From positions 1,534,714 through 1,598,713 of the forward strand of contig NC_030997.1 in assembly GCF_000149955.1 (NCBI RefSeq): a stretch of 64,000 nt of DNA. The letters run 5' to 3'. The stretch is from Fusarium oxysporum f. sp. lycopersici 4287 (taxonomy: Eukaryota > Ascomycota > Sordariomycetes > Hypocreales > Nectriaceae). The position numbers were made by a program, and so were the translations under genes. Below, one piece after another: positions 12,160 through 23,830 of this stretch. The first letter of the stretch is position 1; each line of letters begins with the position of its first letter. A model generated the notes under the pieces. The model saw only the letters and a program-made list of their open reading frames with translations. It did no database searches and was not told where the DNA came from.

Positions 12160-13563
12160 ATGACTGTTTTATCCGACTTGCCTGACGAGACCCTCGAAAG
12201 AATTCTCGAGTTTGTCACAAGTAACCGCGAGTCCCTTAAAAACGTCAGCCTCGTCAACAGCCGCTTCAACAAAATCGTCTTTCCTCTCCTCGTGCGCCAA
12301 TGGAACAACAGCCAAGAATGTCTTGAGCCCTCTATCGAGAGACTTGCTCTTCATCTTCTCCGAAACCCTGATCTTCGAAGGCACGTTGAAAGGCTGGACC
12401 TCGGATATCTTCGACCCTTGCACGATCATGATCCCGATTCAGCTGACTTGAGCCCTGAGAGTCTAGCTGCTCTCGCAGACGCTGCTGAGAAGGATCTTAA
12501 TGTATCCAAGTTTCTCTCAACTCATGTGTGCCATCGCATACGCCTCGGGTGCGAAGATGCCATCGCGGCCTTGATCTTGGCTTGGTGTACGAGGTTAACC
12601 CATCTGAATATTACGGTATCTTCCCTCCATCCTGATTCTCACCAACACTTTATGCCTTTGCTTTACGTTAAGGAGGCTGTTTGTCGGTTGCTTGATGGAC
12701 CGGCTAAAATGGCACCACAGTTGCCTCTTGGCCAGGTTCGTCATGTTACTCTGCAACCCTGGAATAGCGAGGAAGTTGTCGACGTGGCATATGCTAGATC
12801 CTTTCTGCACCTCCCTTGTATTCAAACGCTCTGTGCCTATGGATTGTTTGATGACCTGGACAACGGATCCGAGAGCGATGGCAATGAACTCCCTCTGACA
12901 CATCTTGTTGATTACGTGCTCCCTTTCCCAGTTTCGACATCACCAATCACAGAGTTAACCATTGTGGGATGCTTACGATCTGGAGTCCCAGATTTCATCA
13001 CTGCATGTCGGTCCCTCAGAAAGCTCAATGTTCGTGTCGACTATGGGCTCGGAATCTACGGTATGCCAGACCAAAAAGAGCTAGCAGAGGCTGTTATAAA
13101 ACACAAAGACTCTCTAGAAGACCTAGACCTCGGCATTAGCATCATGAATTTCCCCAACCCGGATCCTGTTTTAGAGGAAACCTATTCACAATTGTCACGC
13201 ATCCGGACTCTTGCGGTCCATATCGCCGACTTCTTCAAAGGTGCCTGGTCAAAGGGAGTTGATGACTGTGTCAAGGTCGTCCTTGATCGAATATCTAAAG
13301 ATATCCAAGTTCTCAAGCCTCGTTCCCACAGGTTCATCGAAAGCTGGGTTAGTAGTAGTAACGATGTGTTCCTTGCGCCATACCTGGAGGGTATTATAGA
13401 ATTACTTGAAGAAGCTGGACCACAAGGACGGTTTAGCAAGTTGAGAGTTCTTGATCTCTCGGAAGCGTTTGTAGATGACCCAACTATGTTTGATATCAAG
13501 AGGGTTAAGCAATTGGCTAGGTCCGAAGGGGTCAAAGTTTTTTTTTGCATGACTGAAGTATAG
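12160..13563 (+). CDS. F-box protein
   Basis: Single-exon frame of 467 aa. Residues 3-45 form an F-box (LSDLPDETLERILEFV, then SLVNSRFNKIVFPLL), the segment that binds Skp1 and recruits targets to SCF ubiquitin ligases. The remainder has irregular leucine-rich spacing (for example LRKLNVRV and LEDLDLGI) consistent with a degenerate LRR substrate-binding region, as in many fungal F-box proteins. The target is unknown. The ATG at 12160 directly precedes the F-box. The gene is intact and unlinked to its neighbours by function. Confidence 0.82.
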   Translation: MTVLSDLPDETLERILEFVTSNRESLKNVSLVNSRFNKIVFPLLVRQWNNSQECLEPSIERLALHLLRNPDLRRHVERLDLGYLRPLHDHDPDSADLSPESLAALADAAEKDLNVSKFLSTHVCHRIRLGCEDAIAALILAWCTRLTHLNITVSSLHPDSHQHFMPLLYVKEAVCRLLDGPAKMAPQLPLGQVRHVTLQPWNSEEVVDVAYARSFLHLPCIQTLCAYGLFDDLDNGSESDGNELPLTHLVDYVLPFPVSTSPITELTIVGCLRSGVPDFITACRSLRKLNVRVDYGLGIYGMPDQKELAEAVIKHKDSLEDLDLGISIMNFPNPDPVLEETYSQLSRIRTLAVHIADFFKGAWSKGVDDCVKVVLDRISKDIQVLKPRSHRFIESWVSSSNDVFLAPYLEGIIELLEEAGPQGRFSKLRVLDLSEAFVDDPTMFDIKRVKQLARSEGVKVFFCMTEV

Positions 13564-14166
13564 CCAGTACTCTGGAGAAGTATCTAAGTAATCTCAGATG
13601 ACAATGAATACGTAAACTCTTATATCATCCACTGTCTCTGCCACATTTGCTTATGAATCTCGAGAAACTGTCAGCTTGCACGTTCATCCCTTTGCGCATG
13701 ATATGATCATCAATGCCGAGGACTTGTTTAGTGAGTACTTGCTGTGCTGGACACGCATGTCTTGGCTGCAGCTCTAAGTAGGCCTGCAATCCTTATGCGT
13801 CTGGTAATGATGCCACGTATAATAGAGAAGATCCACAGGCCTGGCGAGGTCGGCCAATAGTGCTCCAAGAGTCAGAAGGGTTGCCACCCAGCTCTGGGCC
13901 ATATCCTTAACGTCTTTTGAGGCCAGGTTATACACATGAGGGATTTCCTCGGTTTCCTCAATTCGTCCCAAAACGATTACTTGTTCACAGTTCTGCAAAC
14001 CGATTAAAATTGGTGGTTGAGCCCTCCCTCAGTGCCACAATATAACTTCCAAAGGCTATAAGTATTGGCTGTCGGGTTGATAACTTTCACTTCACCTCCT
14101 CATTTTTGCAGCCTCGATAAAAGCCTCCTATCTTACATAGCCCATCCATTTTCAGGCAGAGCTAGC
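13564..14166. other. Intergenic, nothing recognised
   Basis: About 600 bp between the F-box gene and the HET pseudogene. A 74-residue minus-strand frame at 13774-13998 has no recognisable content. A TATAAGT-like element about 105 bp before the HET start (near 14058) may be promoter. Confidence 0.35.
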
Positions 14167-15906
14167 ATGGCAGAAAGCCAAGACCTCATCTCCCACAGCA
14201 GTCTCTGCAATATCTGCAGCGACGTGGAATTCCACGGCATGTTCACAGGCCGCAATTACCGCGATTACCCTGATGGATTCAACCCTTACCGGGCAGATCT
14301 CTACTATGGGAGGCAGGTCCCAAGAACCTGGGAACACATCAGAATGAACGCAAAGTGCTGTGCCTTTTGCATTTTGACTTTTCATCAAATATAGACATTT
14401 CGCCTGGTGACACGCACCCCGAACCGTTTAGGCGCACCCGACCCTTTCCCAGATATAGGAGAAAATGAGATGGTGACTGCGGCGATCGAGATAGGAACAT
14501 GCATGTTCGATGGCGAATTTACAAATTGCATTGGCTTCCACAACGGTGCATATTGGCGTCCTAGATATGGATCACTGATGATTCGTGGTCTCCAGTTGTG
14601 TGCTCCGGAGCGCTCTCATAGTGCGGCATGGGAGCGCGCGCGTCAAGTCAAGGAACAACCCAGGTTAGGTTCGGGACTGAGAACAAACAAGGAACTAAAC
14701 ATAGAATTCTCGAGCTGTTTCGGCGGGCGTCTCGTCTGCGTGGATGTTGACTTTGAGCTTTGTAAAGCCTGGTTACATCTCTGTAATGAACAGCACGAAG
14801 AGTGCAGGGAGTATAAGCCAGTGGGCATGATATCTCGGCCAAACAGGCTTATAGACGTTCAGAGTGACTGCATCATCTCTGGATCTTCTTCATCCGATGG
14901 CTGTGCTGCCTTAAGCTACGTCTGGGGTGGTGGTTTACCTGGCACACAGCTGAAAACCTCAAACGAGCAGGAGCTCCGAAAGCCTGGGAGTCTGTCCGCG
15001 CCGGGTATACTGCGAGGAAAGTGTCTGGGAAGTACCAGATGGTGATTCCATGGCGGCTTGGGCAAACACCAAAACAATAGAGGCTGGGAGAATTAAGGAT
15101 CTAATGATCCTCCGCAACTCTAATGGATCTTACCAGAGGGGGGTTATTACAGGAGTGCCGAAGAGTACACCAAGCGGACCCTGGGTTATCCCCAGGATAT
15201 CCTTAATGCGTGGGTTGCCGTGATCCAGTGGATGGAGGAAGACAAGAAGTGGGGATCGGCTTGCAGTTTGGGTCTTCTCTTGGACCATTTTGGGTTCGGG
15301 CTGGGATGGCAACCACTCCATGGCCACGACCCCGATCCTGTCAACCAACGAGCCGGTTTCCCCAGTTGGAGCTGGTCTAGCTTCCAAGGTCCAGTTGAGT
15401 GGTGTCTTGAAGTACCTTCTAGTACACGGACTTCTGGTGGAGGGCGAGAGAGCGTCTGGGGTAGGTCTGGCATCATCCAAGACAGACATTGACATTACGT
15501 TGCGTTGCGTGAAAGATATAATAGATATCTCTCACCAGTGCGTATATCTCAGAGTCCTTTCGCGCCGCAGAATCCCATCTTGGAGTTCAAAACCTCAGCT
15601 GCTTATATTACTGTGGCCAGAAAACCCGACAGCAGGATTGTGCTACCAACCTTTGATATAATAGGGGGCGACGGGTATTCGGTTGCAAGCCTGCAGTGTG
15701 ATCCTGATTGGCGTGACAAACAGCCAGATAGGCTAGAGTTTATCTTCTTTGCCACTGCCAAACTGACAGGTCCTCAGCCTCCCCAGTATTCCGGATATCC
15801 TGCCGGGTGTGGAACGAGCCGATATAACGTAAAAATGAGCGGTCGCTTATTTTCCGATCAATACAGCTATGAAGCCGCTGTCTTTCGGTGGCAAGATTTA
15901 TGCTAA
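14167..15906 (+). pseudogene. HET-domain gene, decayed
   Basis: Remnant of a heterokaryon-incompatibility (HET) domain gene. From ATG 14167 the frame is stopped by TAG at 14392-14394, then continues in the same frame with a normal pre-HET region and the hallmark CAALSYVWGG near 14910. Soon afterwards the frame is lost and the core HET motif around the conserved YLWVD-type segment is absent. A C-terminal HET-protein portion reappears in other frames: EYTKRTLGYPQDILNAW near 15150-15210, then FPSWSWSSF near 15360. Further frame changes lead to a last conserved block ending at 15906. The pattern is a nonsense mutation plus internal deletion and frameshifts. HET genes trigger non-self cell death in fungi, and decayed copies are frequent. 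Confidence 0.75.
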
Positions 15907-16503
15907 AAGGAGCGATTTGTACTTGATTTAACGTGTATCTCCAGGGGAAGTGACGGCCTCGCTCGAAGGGTTCAAGTTTGCCATGGAATATCCTTGGATC
16001 AATGGCTAACTCTAGAGCCCAAGGAGGTCTTCGTCAGACTTGGATAATCTCATAGAACGGCTGGTACTTGCCCAAGTAAGCTGACACTATCATCATCATG
16101 TATATCATCATTTATCTTGTCTTCAGTCTTTGTCAAACCTATACGCGGTTCAATAAAGGATCTTTCAGTCTTAGCCTTGTTCAATAAGCGGATGGCAATT
16201 CGAAAAGATCTTCAGGAAGACAAGATTATCCGATGAAGCAATGGGTGCAATGTTGGTGGGTCTGTTGGTTGGGTCTGTCGCTGTGCCCGTAACATGCATC
16301 GGATTACGTTACTCAACCAGGCAGTATTGTATGATTGCATGAGTTGTTTTTCTTCTTTCCTGCCTATCCTGAGCCGAACTCCGAAGATCACCTGACTGAT
16401 CATTGTTTTCTTGCTATCATTCCTCACGTTAATGCCCTTTTCCATTTCACTCATTCTTAGCAACCATCTGCTACATATTACCAGCCAACAGACGCAATAC
16501 ATC
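15907..16503. other. Intergenic, nothing recognised
   Basis: About 600 bp with no supported gene between the HET remnant and the LaeA-like methyltransferase gene; presumably the promoter of the latter. Confidence 0.35.
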
Positions 16504-18012
16504 ATGTCGGCACCTACCCAAGAACCGCATGAGGCATTGGTATAGAGAGACGGTGGTATTGAGTGTGTCGATCAATGCTGACTCTCTAAATAGGCTGCTG
16601 ATACCTTTGACGATAGCGACTCGACTTTCTCTGGCGTAAGTTCAGCGGCGAGTCTCCCAATGGCGCCAAGCCGCATACGTGATATTGCACCGAGAGTCAG
16701 AGCTAAACAGCCACAGACCGATTCAGAAAGCCTGGAGTCACTTCGATCAAGCGTCTTGCGGTTCCAAGAGGAGAATGGACGAACATATCATGCCATGAGC
16801 TCTGGTAGTAAGTCACTCCAGTTAAATCCAGTTTTGCATGACTAACAGCGAATGCAGAATACAATTTCCCTAATGATGCGTCTGAGAGTGATCGTCTTGG
16901 TTAGTAAATCGGAGACAAGGTTTTCTACTACATGCTGAGTTTTGACACAGATCTTCAACACAATCTATGGCTTTTGACTCTACAAGGAGAGCTTGGACTC
17001 AGTCCAAAGATCAAAGAGCCTGCCAAGCGGGTCATGGATGTCGGAACGGGAACCGGTATTTGGGCTATCGAATATGGTGAGCCAGACAAGTTGAAGATCA
17101 ACTCATGCGATGACTGACGGTTGTTACCTAGCCGATCTTCACCCAGAAGCTCAGGTATAACCACCTTTTAACTCTATTAGGCCTCTTGGTAATTGACTGT
17201 TTCAGGTCGTTGGCGTTGATCTCAGTCCCATTCAACCTTCATTGTAAAGCTCCAACTTACTGGCATAGTCTGGTGAGGCTAACCTCGTCATCAGGGTCCC
17301 ACCGAATTGCGTCTTCGAAATCGATGACCTCGAGAAAGAATGGACCTGGTCAGAGCCATTCGATTTCATCTTCTGCCGCGTCATGACAGGATCCTTCGCC
17401 GATATGGAGAAATTCGTTCAAAATGCCTACGAGTAGGTCAGCCCTTCAACAAACCACCGCTAGTCGTCTAACGTATAACAGTAATCTCGAACCTGGCGGC
17501 TACCTTGAAATGCAAGACCTAACATATCCCATCGCCTGCGATGACGGAACCCTCCCCCCAGACTGCGAAGTTCTCCGCTCCGGTCTTCTTAGCATCGAAG
17601 CCAGTGCCAAAGCAGGAAGAGCCATTAATCTTGCTCCCAAGTACAAGACCTTCCTTGAGAAGGCTGGTTTTGTTGATGTGGTGGAGAAGCGGTTCAGGTG
17701 GCCTATTAACGAGTGGCCCAAGGACAAGCACTATAAGGAACTGGGAAAGTGGTCTTATGCTAACATTAACAATGGCTTGGAGGGTCTGTTGCTTGGATTG
17801 TTTACGAGGTTCTTGGGCTGGAGTGCGGATGAGGTCCGCGTGTTCTGCAGTGCGATGAGAAAGCAGCTGCGCGATCGAAGTATACATGCATATATCCCGG
17901 TGTAAGTCCCTCTCTACGCTTGATCCTACTACGACCTTCTGCTGACATTGGTATTTATAGTTACGTGGTTTACGGAAGAAAGCCACTGGAAGAGCCTGCA
18001 AGCAAAGCTTAG
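16504..18012 (+). CDS. UMTA/LaeA-like SAM methyltransferase
   Basis: Class I methyltransferase of about 362 aa in nine exons (16504-16539, 16594-16807, 16858-16899, 16951-17076, 17132-17154, 17206-17243, 17295-17432, 17482-17901, 17961-18012); the exons sum to 1089 nt, an intact frame. Signature blocks in order are the ENGRTYHA leader, DLQHNLWLLTLQGEL, the canonical SAM loop MDVGTGTGIWAIEYAD, GVDLSPIQPS, the FCRVMTGS block and the NLEPGGYLEMQD block. This is the family containing the velvet-complex protein LaeA and many cluster-linked methyltransferases; substrates are mostly unknown. Its SAM loop is complete, unlike that of the relative at 48690-49728. The neighbouring reductase is convergent. 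Confidence 0.85.
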
Positions 18013-18202
18013 GACATCATCTACGTATTTACAATATGCAGAACGTTCTACGTTCTATGTCCTCCTCCGGCGTGGGTTGAAGTTGTATATCTTGTTTCCA
18101 TAAGTTTTCGTTCCTCTGAATCCTGTCAAAGTCCAGATCATACGTTACATAAAGACATTCAAAGCTTTTCCAACATATACCTCATCATCTCGAGTTCCCG
18201 GA

Positions 18203-19299
18203 CTAGTCCAAGTTGCCCAGCTTCCTTGAAAAGTCGATGGTCTCTGTAATTCCCTTCTCGAGACTGATCCACTCCCTTCCAGCCCACTTTTGCAGCAGCT
18301 CGGGTGCAATATCGTTCTCAATCTTGTAGCTTAAAACAGGGTCTCCAGGAACAAAGTCGTCTTCAAAGTCTTCCTCGGGATATGCTTTGCGCATGATAGC
18401 CAAAACGTTGTTCCAGTTGAAAGACTTGGCCAGTGCTGGAATGCGAGCGCCTTTGACATCTGGGTCGATAGCTGCTGCGACGTAAATGACAGCTGCGTCG
18501 GAGACGTGAGTGTAATAGACTATCTCGTCAGCTTTTCCGAGACTCTTATCCATATCTCTGTCAACTTACCCGTTGTGTTCTCCTTCAGGGCATCTGTCTT
18601 GCCAAGGTATAGTTGCTGCAAGAGCTGGGTAGGCATAGGCCCATAGTGTCTCGCATCCAGAGGATCGCCCAGAGTCCAACAAGGACTAACCGAATTGACT
18701 TCCCAAGGAACCTTCTCGTCTTTCGCGAACTTCCATACCGCCTTCTCGGCGTCAACTCTGGCAGCCAGGTATACTGGAAGAATACGGCTCAACTCATATG
18801 GTGGCGGCGCCTGTGCGACCTTGACCAAATCCTCGTTCCACGTATCCTTCCCGATGCTCTTTGTCTCCCCGGGCTTGGGCCATACTGCCGACCATAGTCC
18901 AGCTGCTACCACAAATCGCTTGACTGAAGCTTCCTTGGCAGCAGATCGGCACACGGTCAAGGAAGCTTCGATAGCTGATGCAAAGCCAGCGTTGGGGTCT
19001 GGTGTATAGTCACCGATATTGGCGAGATGAATAATAGCCGAGACGCCTTTCACCGCCTCATCGAAATCTCCGGGTTTTGATGTGTTTGCGACAACCAATT
19101 CCACTTTTCCTTCGTCTGTGTGCGGCTTCACAGATGGGTGCTCGAGGAGCCACTTGCTATATGAGAGATCTCTCACCGTCCCACGCACTTTGAAGCCTTG
19201 CTTCAGAAGCTCTATGACCACATGGCTGCCGGTGTAACAATTCGCTCCCGTCACGAGGACCCATGAACCTCGGGGAATAGCCGTCGGTAAATGGCTCAT
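18203..19299 (-). CDS. DFR-like NAD(P)-dependent reductase
   Basis: Extended short-chain dehydrogenase of the dihydroflavonol-reductase/aldehyde-reductase type, about 352 aa. The Rossmann motif VLVTGANCYTGSHVV is at residues 14-28, followed by an NADP-type RGTVRD segment. An active-site Tyr/Lys pair is not obvious in the usual position, so substrate and even activity are uncertain. The frame changes near 18570. A GTAAGT donor at 18569 and an AAAAG acceptor ending at 18532 would make a 38-nt intron and rejoin a conserved YTHVSDAA segment. This is unusually short, so an indel is an alternative. I chose ATG 19299 because the longer frame begins with GTG. Confidence 0.72.
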
Positions 19300-20287
19300 G
19301 TTGACTGACACTGTTCAGCGGGAATCTTCCCAAATGGTTCGTATGTAAAGAGCTCAGAGACTGTCAAAACGGACAGAAGGCGGTCATAAGAGTCAAGATA
19401 TGATGTATAATTTGATCAACAACATCGGAATCGAGGAATAAGATGAAGATGGGACGATATATGGAGCATCGATCCCCGCCTTCTTAGCGTGAACCCGGAA
19501 TTTTTCAGCTTCCGCTATCGCTAGCTTGCGGTGAGCCTGAAATCTAAATGAAGCGATCGCTTCCGGTTCATTAGGCCGAGACTAAAGATTTTAGCGATGA
19601 TGCGGATGGCGGAATTTTGGGCCGTAGCCCGCAGAGCGCAGCTACCAGCCATGACTATGTTTTACTGAGTAGAACAAGAACCTGAGTATCCGTAGTCTCT
19701 AATAGACTCTTGCTATATATAACCCTCTTGTCTTTGCTGATAAAAGCCATTTTCTGACTCTGCCTGGGTTGAATCATTGGCTCAAGGTTCACGATAATAT
19801 CGATTGGCGTCAAGGATTATTATGATCGGCTAGCTAGCTTCGTCTTAGTAACGCGTTCGTGACCACTCAGGACCCAAGCTCCGTTACCCGACTCCCCGGG
19901 TCCCCAATCCCGGAAGCTTGGTCTCGTAAATAATAGGCTAATACTCCCGGAAATTCTCGTTCCAGTGGGTTACTTGATGCAATAATTCGTTATGACAAAT
20001 GCTTTCCAGGGTCTTCGGTTAGCAGCTTGCGCGTGTTATGAACTTCGGGCTATTATTCGGATAAATGGGCGGCCTGACTCATCGGGTTGCATGGTTAAAC
20101 TGAGATGATCCAGGGTAGTTTGTGAGGATGATTTATAGCGACACAATGGAAGATAGTCTACCATACTGCCAGAAGGCTTTCTATGTATATTTCTACTATT
20201 GTTTTCTTGTATTTATTCGTTCTTTAGGTCAAGATTATTTAGCCATCTAACCTCGGGGGAAAACGGCCTCCACAACTGTAGCTATCC
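19300..20287. other. Intergenic, nothing recognised
   Basis: About 1 kb divergent region between the reductase and the ankyrin gene. It contains short GC-rich patches and several TATA-like stretches (near 19715), but I see no gene, RNA or repeat I can support. Confidence 0.35.
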
Positions 20288-21898
20288 ATGTCGCCTTACG
20301 AAGAATTTCGTGAACGTGAAAACGGCATTCTTCACGAGCCAGAAAGTCCAGCCGGAATACGCCCAACAATAATCGAAACAGATGGATCGACCCTATACGA
20401 AAAGCAATTCTTCCCCCTCCGCACTGCAATTATCGAGCGTAATGATACAGCAGCTTTGAAGAAGTATTTGGAAAACGCCCCTTGGGCTATCAAGAGAGGT
20501 CATGCTCTTGGCATGTATTATGACCCGTTTATTGTCGCAGCTCGACACGAGAGTATTGACGCGCTCAAAATACTCTTGGATCACTACTCTAACTTCATGA
20601 AGCCCAGTGGGAGAACTGATCTTGATGGCCGTTGCTGTCGAGTGTTGAACACGGCAGCTCAATGTGGCCGACTTGAGGCAGTCAAGCTTCTGCTCGATCA
20701 CCCTCTTCTTGACGCTGATATCCACTATAAATATAATGGATTCACTCCGATCATGGCAGCTACCAACACTTTTGATTGGAAAGATAATATTGAGGGGAAA
20801 AAAGCGGTCATCGACTGGTTGCTTGATCGAGGCGCCCGTGCTTCTGACGTCGAATACTCGTGGGACAGCTTTCTTGACCCCATTACTGGCAAGTACATAA
20901 CAAAGCAGGTTCCAGTTTTTACGGTCTTGAACCTGGCTGCAGGGTGGGCAGGGGCTGATTTGACGCAACGCCTCATTAAGAGTGGCGCTGATCCTGACGT
21001 CAAGCTAAGAGAGGATACAGATGTCACATATCGCGTGGATATAACAATCATCTCTACCGCCAGTCGATATGCGAATGTTGATGCCCTCACAATCCTGCTT
21101 GATTGCGCAAACAGAGCCGGACATGTGGCAGACACAGTATCTTATTGCGATAGTTGGGGAAACATGGCCCTCCACTGGGCTTGTCGAGTATCAATAGAAG
21201 CAGATCCTCGCGAGGTGGCTGAAAATATTATGGCGGAGAAAGTGCAGCGAATCATCACGATTCTTGGCCTGCTGTTGGACTGCAACCCAGAGACGATCAA
21301 TTCACAGGACATTTACGGAAATACTCCCCTACACTATGCAGCCATGAACTACAGCAATTACGGTCATGAGTACACGGCTATCTTTCAGTATCTTTGTGAC
21401 AGAGGTGCTGATGCCAGTATTCGCAACAAGAATAGCGAAACAGCGTTGCATAGTCTATGTTCCTATGATGGGGGACTGCCAATCGATACAGCCGCTATCG
21501 AAATTCTTTTCGGTCACAGAGCGAAGGTTACAGATACAGACGACAATGGTAATACGCCATTGCACTCGGCAGTCAAGAATCTAGAGAATCTTGATGCCAT
21601 CGAATTTCTGCTTGATCATGGTGCAGACATAGGTGCAAAGAATCTGAAAGGAAATACGCCTCTCCATGAAGCTGCGAACGGGATATTTTGGCCTGGCGTA
21701 ATGAAAGAAAAGTACAAAAGCATGGGTGACATACTTCGAAGGCTTCAAGGCGATGAAGGATGTCTGATGGATAAGCTAAACGCAGAGGGAAAGTCTGCTC
21801 GACAGATCCTGAATGAAGTGAGGAAGGACTTCCAAGAGAAAATGGATGATATCGAAAACGAAAGAAAGCTGTGGGAATCTGAAATATGGAAGAAGTGA
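20288..21898 (+). CDS. Ankyrin-repeat protein
   Basis: Single-exon frame of 536 aa built mainly of ankyrin repeats, which mediate protein-protein contacts. Clear repeat cores are GNTPLHYAAMN (about residues 344-354), SETALHSLC, NGNTPLHSAVKN and GNTPLHEAANG, with helix-turn parts such as FLLDHGADIGAKN. Weaker repeats cover residues 60-300. The C-terminal 45 residues are charged and probably coiled (EVRKDFQEKMDDIENERK). No effector or catalytic domain is present. Fungal ankyrin proteins of this kind are numerous and unassigned. The gene is intact and starts at the first ATG. Confidence 0.85.
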   Translation: MSPYEEFRERENGILHEPESPAGIRPTIIETDGSTLYEKQFFPLRTAIIERNDTAALKKYLENAPWAIKRGHALGMYYDPFIVAARHESIDALKILLDHYSNFMKPSGRTDLDGRCCRVLNTAAQCGRLEAVKLLLDHPLLDADIHYKYNGFTPIMAATNTFDWKDNIEGKKAVIDWLLDRGARASDVEYSWDSFLDPITGKYITKQVPVFTVLNLAAGWAGADLTQRLIKSGADPDVKLREDTDVTYRVDITIISTASRYANVDALTILLDCANRAGHVADTVSYCDSWGNMALHWACRVSIEADPREVAENIMAEKVQRIITILGLLLDCNPETINSQDIYGNTPLHYAAMNYSNYGHEYTAIFQYLCDRGADASIRNKNSETALHSLCSYDGGLPIDTAAIEILFGHRAKVTDTDDNGNTPLHSAVKNLENLDAIEFLLDHGADIGAKNLKGNTPLHEAANGIFWPGVMKEKYKSMGDILRRLQGDEGCLMDKLNAEGKSARQILNEVRKDFQEKMDDIENERKLWESEIWKK

Positions 21899-22226
21899 GA
21901 CGAAAAACAACTTGGTGGCTTGTTTCATAGAAGAGCCTTTCAAAAGCTAGAGACTGTGGTATTTGAGCAGGGATGCTACCGCTATTCTCTGTAGAAATTA
22001 CTTGTTATGTTATCCCTTTTCTCTTCTCTCATTTGGTAAGGTGAGAAGTTGTACTGTACCCGATTGGCCAAGGGCAATAGACCCTTGACAGCGCGTATAT
22101 TTCTTGTCTCACTTTATCGGCTGGCCAATCAACTCTGTGCGTACGCGCTCTGATGGCTTCTCTCTGTGATCCTTAATTACTCGCTGTTTACCGCATCGTA
22201 CTAAACTTATTCATTAAACAGTAACT
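21899..22226. other. Intergenic, nothing recognised
   Basis: About 330 bp downstream of the ankyrin gene, holding the presumed promoter of the decayed phosphorylase-like gene. No feature is evident. Confidence 0.35.
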
Positions 22227-23335
22227 ATGCCCGACGACGATGAAGCAATTGCATTGGAAGAGTACACCGTTGGCTGGCTCTGCGCTCTTCCTCTGGAGAT
22301 GGCCGCTGCCAAGGGCATGTTGGAACGAATCCACCCAGACCTCTCTCAGCAAGATCCCTAGGACCATAATAGTTATTCCCTTGGCAAAATTCATGATCAC
22401 AACATCGTGATTGCCTGCCTACCTGCTAGGAATCACGGATCATGCTCCGTAGCTACCATCGCGAAGGACTTGCAGCGAACCTTCAAGTCAATTTGCTTTG
22501 GATTGCTGGTCGGAATAGGCAGCGGCGCGCCCTCACCTCAACACGATATCCGATTAGGCGACGTAGTGATTAGCCAGCCTCCAGGGACACTTGGATGAGT
22601 GGTACAAAAGTCTTGCCGCAAGGAGGATTTCAACGTACAGGCTTCTTCAACGCTCCTCCTCAACTCCTCCTGACTGCTTTATCTCGCCTTCAAGCTACCC
22701 ACATGACTGAAGAGAGTCGAGTTCCCGAGTTTCTAGCTCAGCTTGTCGCAAAAAGTCCGCAGCGGATCAAGGACAAATTCGGCTATCAAGGCGCCTCAAA
22801 TGATCGACTCTATCAGGCAGACTATGATCACGTTAAATCGGAAAATCCAACATGCAACGAATGCGCCAAATCCCACATTATTCATCGAACCGACCGAGAC
22901 GACAACGATCCATATTTCCATTATGGCATCATTGCTTCTGGAAGTGCGGCGGTAAAAGACGGCAAGACATGTCAGCGACTGAGTGAAGAGTACGGCGCAT
23001 TGTGCTTTGAAACGGAAGCCGTAGGCCTGTACTACTTTCCGTGCCTTATCATCCACGGCATTTACGATTATGCAGATTCGCATATGAGCAACCTTTGGCA
23101 GGAATATGCTGCTGCCACGGCTGCAGCATTTGCCAAGGAGCTACTGCTGTTTGTAGCACCTGGCCGGGTTCGGCGAGAGAAAACGACCTTCTACGAGGTT
23201 GCGTCTAGTAAGTGAACTTTTGCCGTTCATGTTGTGAGGATATCTTTGGCCACCTATTGACATATGTTAGTCGTCAAAGATGGCTTCAGAACCTCAGTGT
23301 CAAGTCTCGCTGAACGAATTTATATCAAGTATGTT
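22227..23335 (+). pseudogene. Nucleoside-phosphorylase-like (STAND N-terminal) gene, decayed
   Basis: Matches the purine/nucleoside phosphorylase domain that forms the N-terminus of many fungal STAND/NLR-like proteins. From ATG 22227 it shows YTVGWLCALPLEMAAAKGML, then IRLGDVVIS, then in a different frame FQRTGFFNAPPQLLLTAL, FHYGIIASGS, FETEAVG, IIHGIYDYADSH and YAAATAAAFAKELL. The frame is cut by TAG at 22359-22361 and TGA at 22596-22598, where it also shifts. After an apparent donor near 23210 a short exon-like piece runs to about 23335, but no NACHT or NB-ARC domain follows. It therefore looks like a truncated and inactivated NLR-type gene. Confidence 0.72.
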
Positions 23336-23830
23336 TTACCCTTTTATAAACGGCTTTTTATGAATTTGGAATAGACACATGTTGAATAACCAACCCATGA
23401 ACCTTTAAATGGTCGACAGCACACGCTACAACAGTGAAGACGCCCAGGAGAGCACCAGGTGCGAAGATGGCACCCGACCTCTTAGCCTAGAGGCCATAGA
23501 ACAATAGGGAGAACAATTTCGTACCAACCACTGTTCTGGCTCATTTAGCACTGCAAAGACTGGTGCATCTACTGAACAAGCGATTCGCTGCTTGAGTACT
23601 TCCTCTAAAGAGAAGAACAGAACTGGATGGATAATAACCGACTAATCTACACTTTTGAGATTCAAAATACTGATGCTGTTTCCCCGCTGAACCACCCAGA
23701 CGCATGTGGAAGGTTGATATCTGCCTTAAACAAAGCTGCTATTCCAACGCTGGATTTTCATTCTGGCTTCGTAGCATACACCGACCAACTATTCACCATT
23801 AGTACCACACTTAACTGTTTCGTCTGAGAC
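23336..23830. other. Intergenic, possible decayed remnant
   Basis: No supported gene. The stretch follows the truncated phosphorylase-like gene and may contain unrecognisable remains of its lost downstream domains. Confidence 0.3.
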
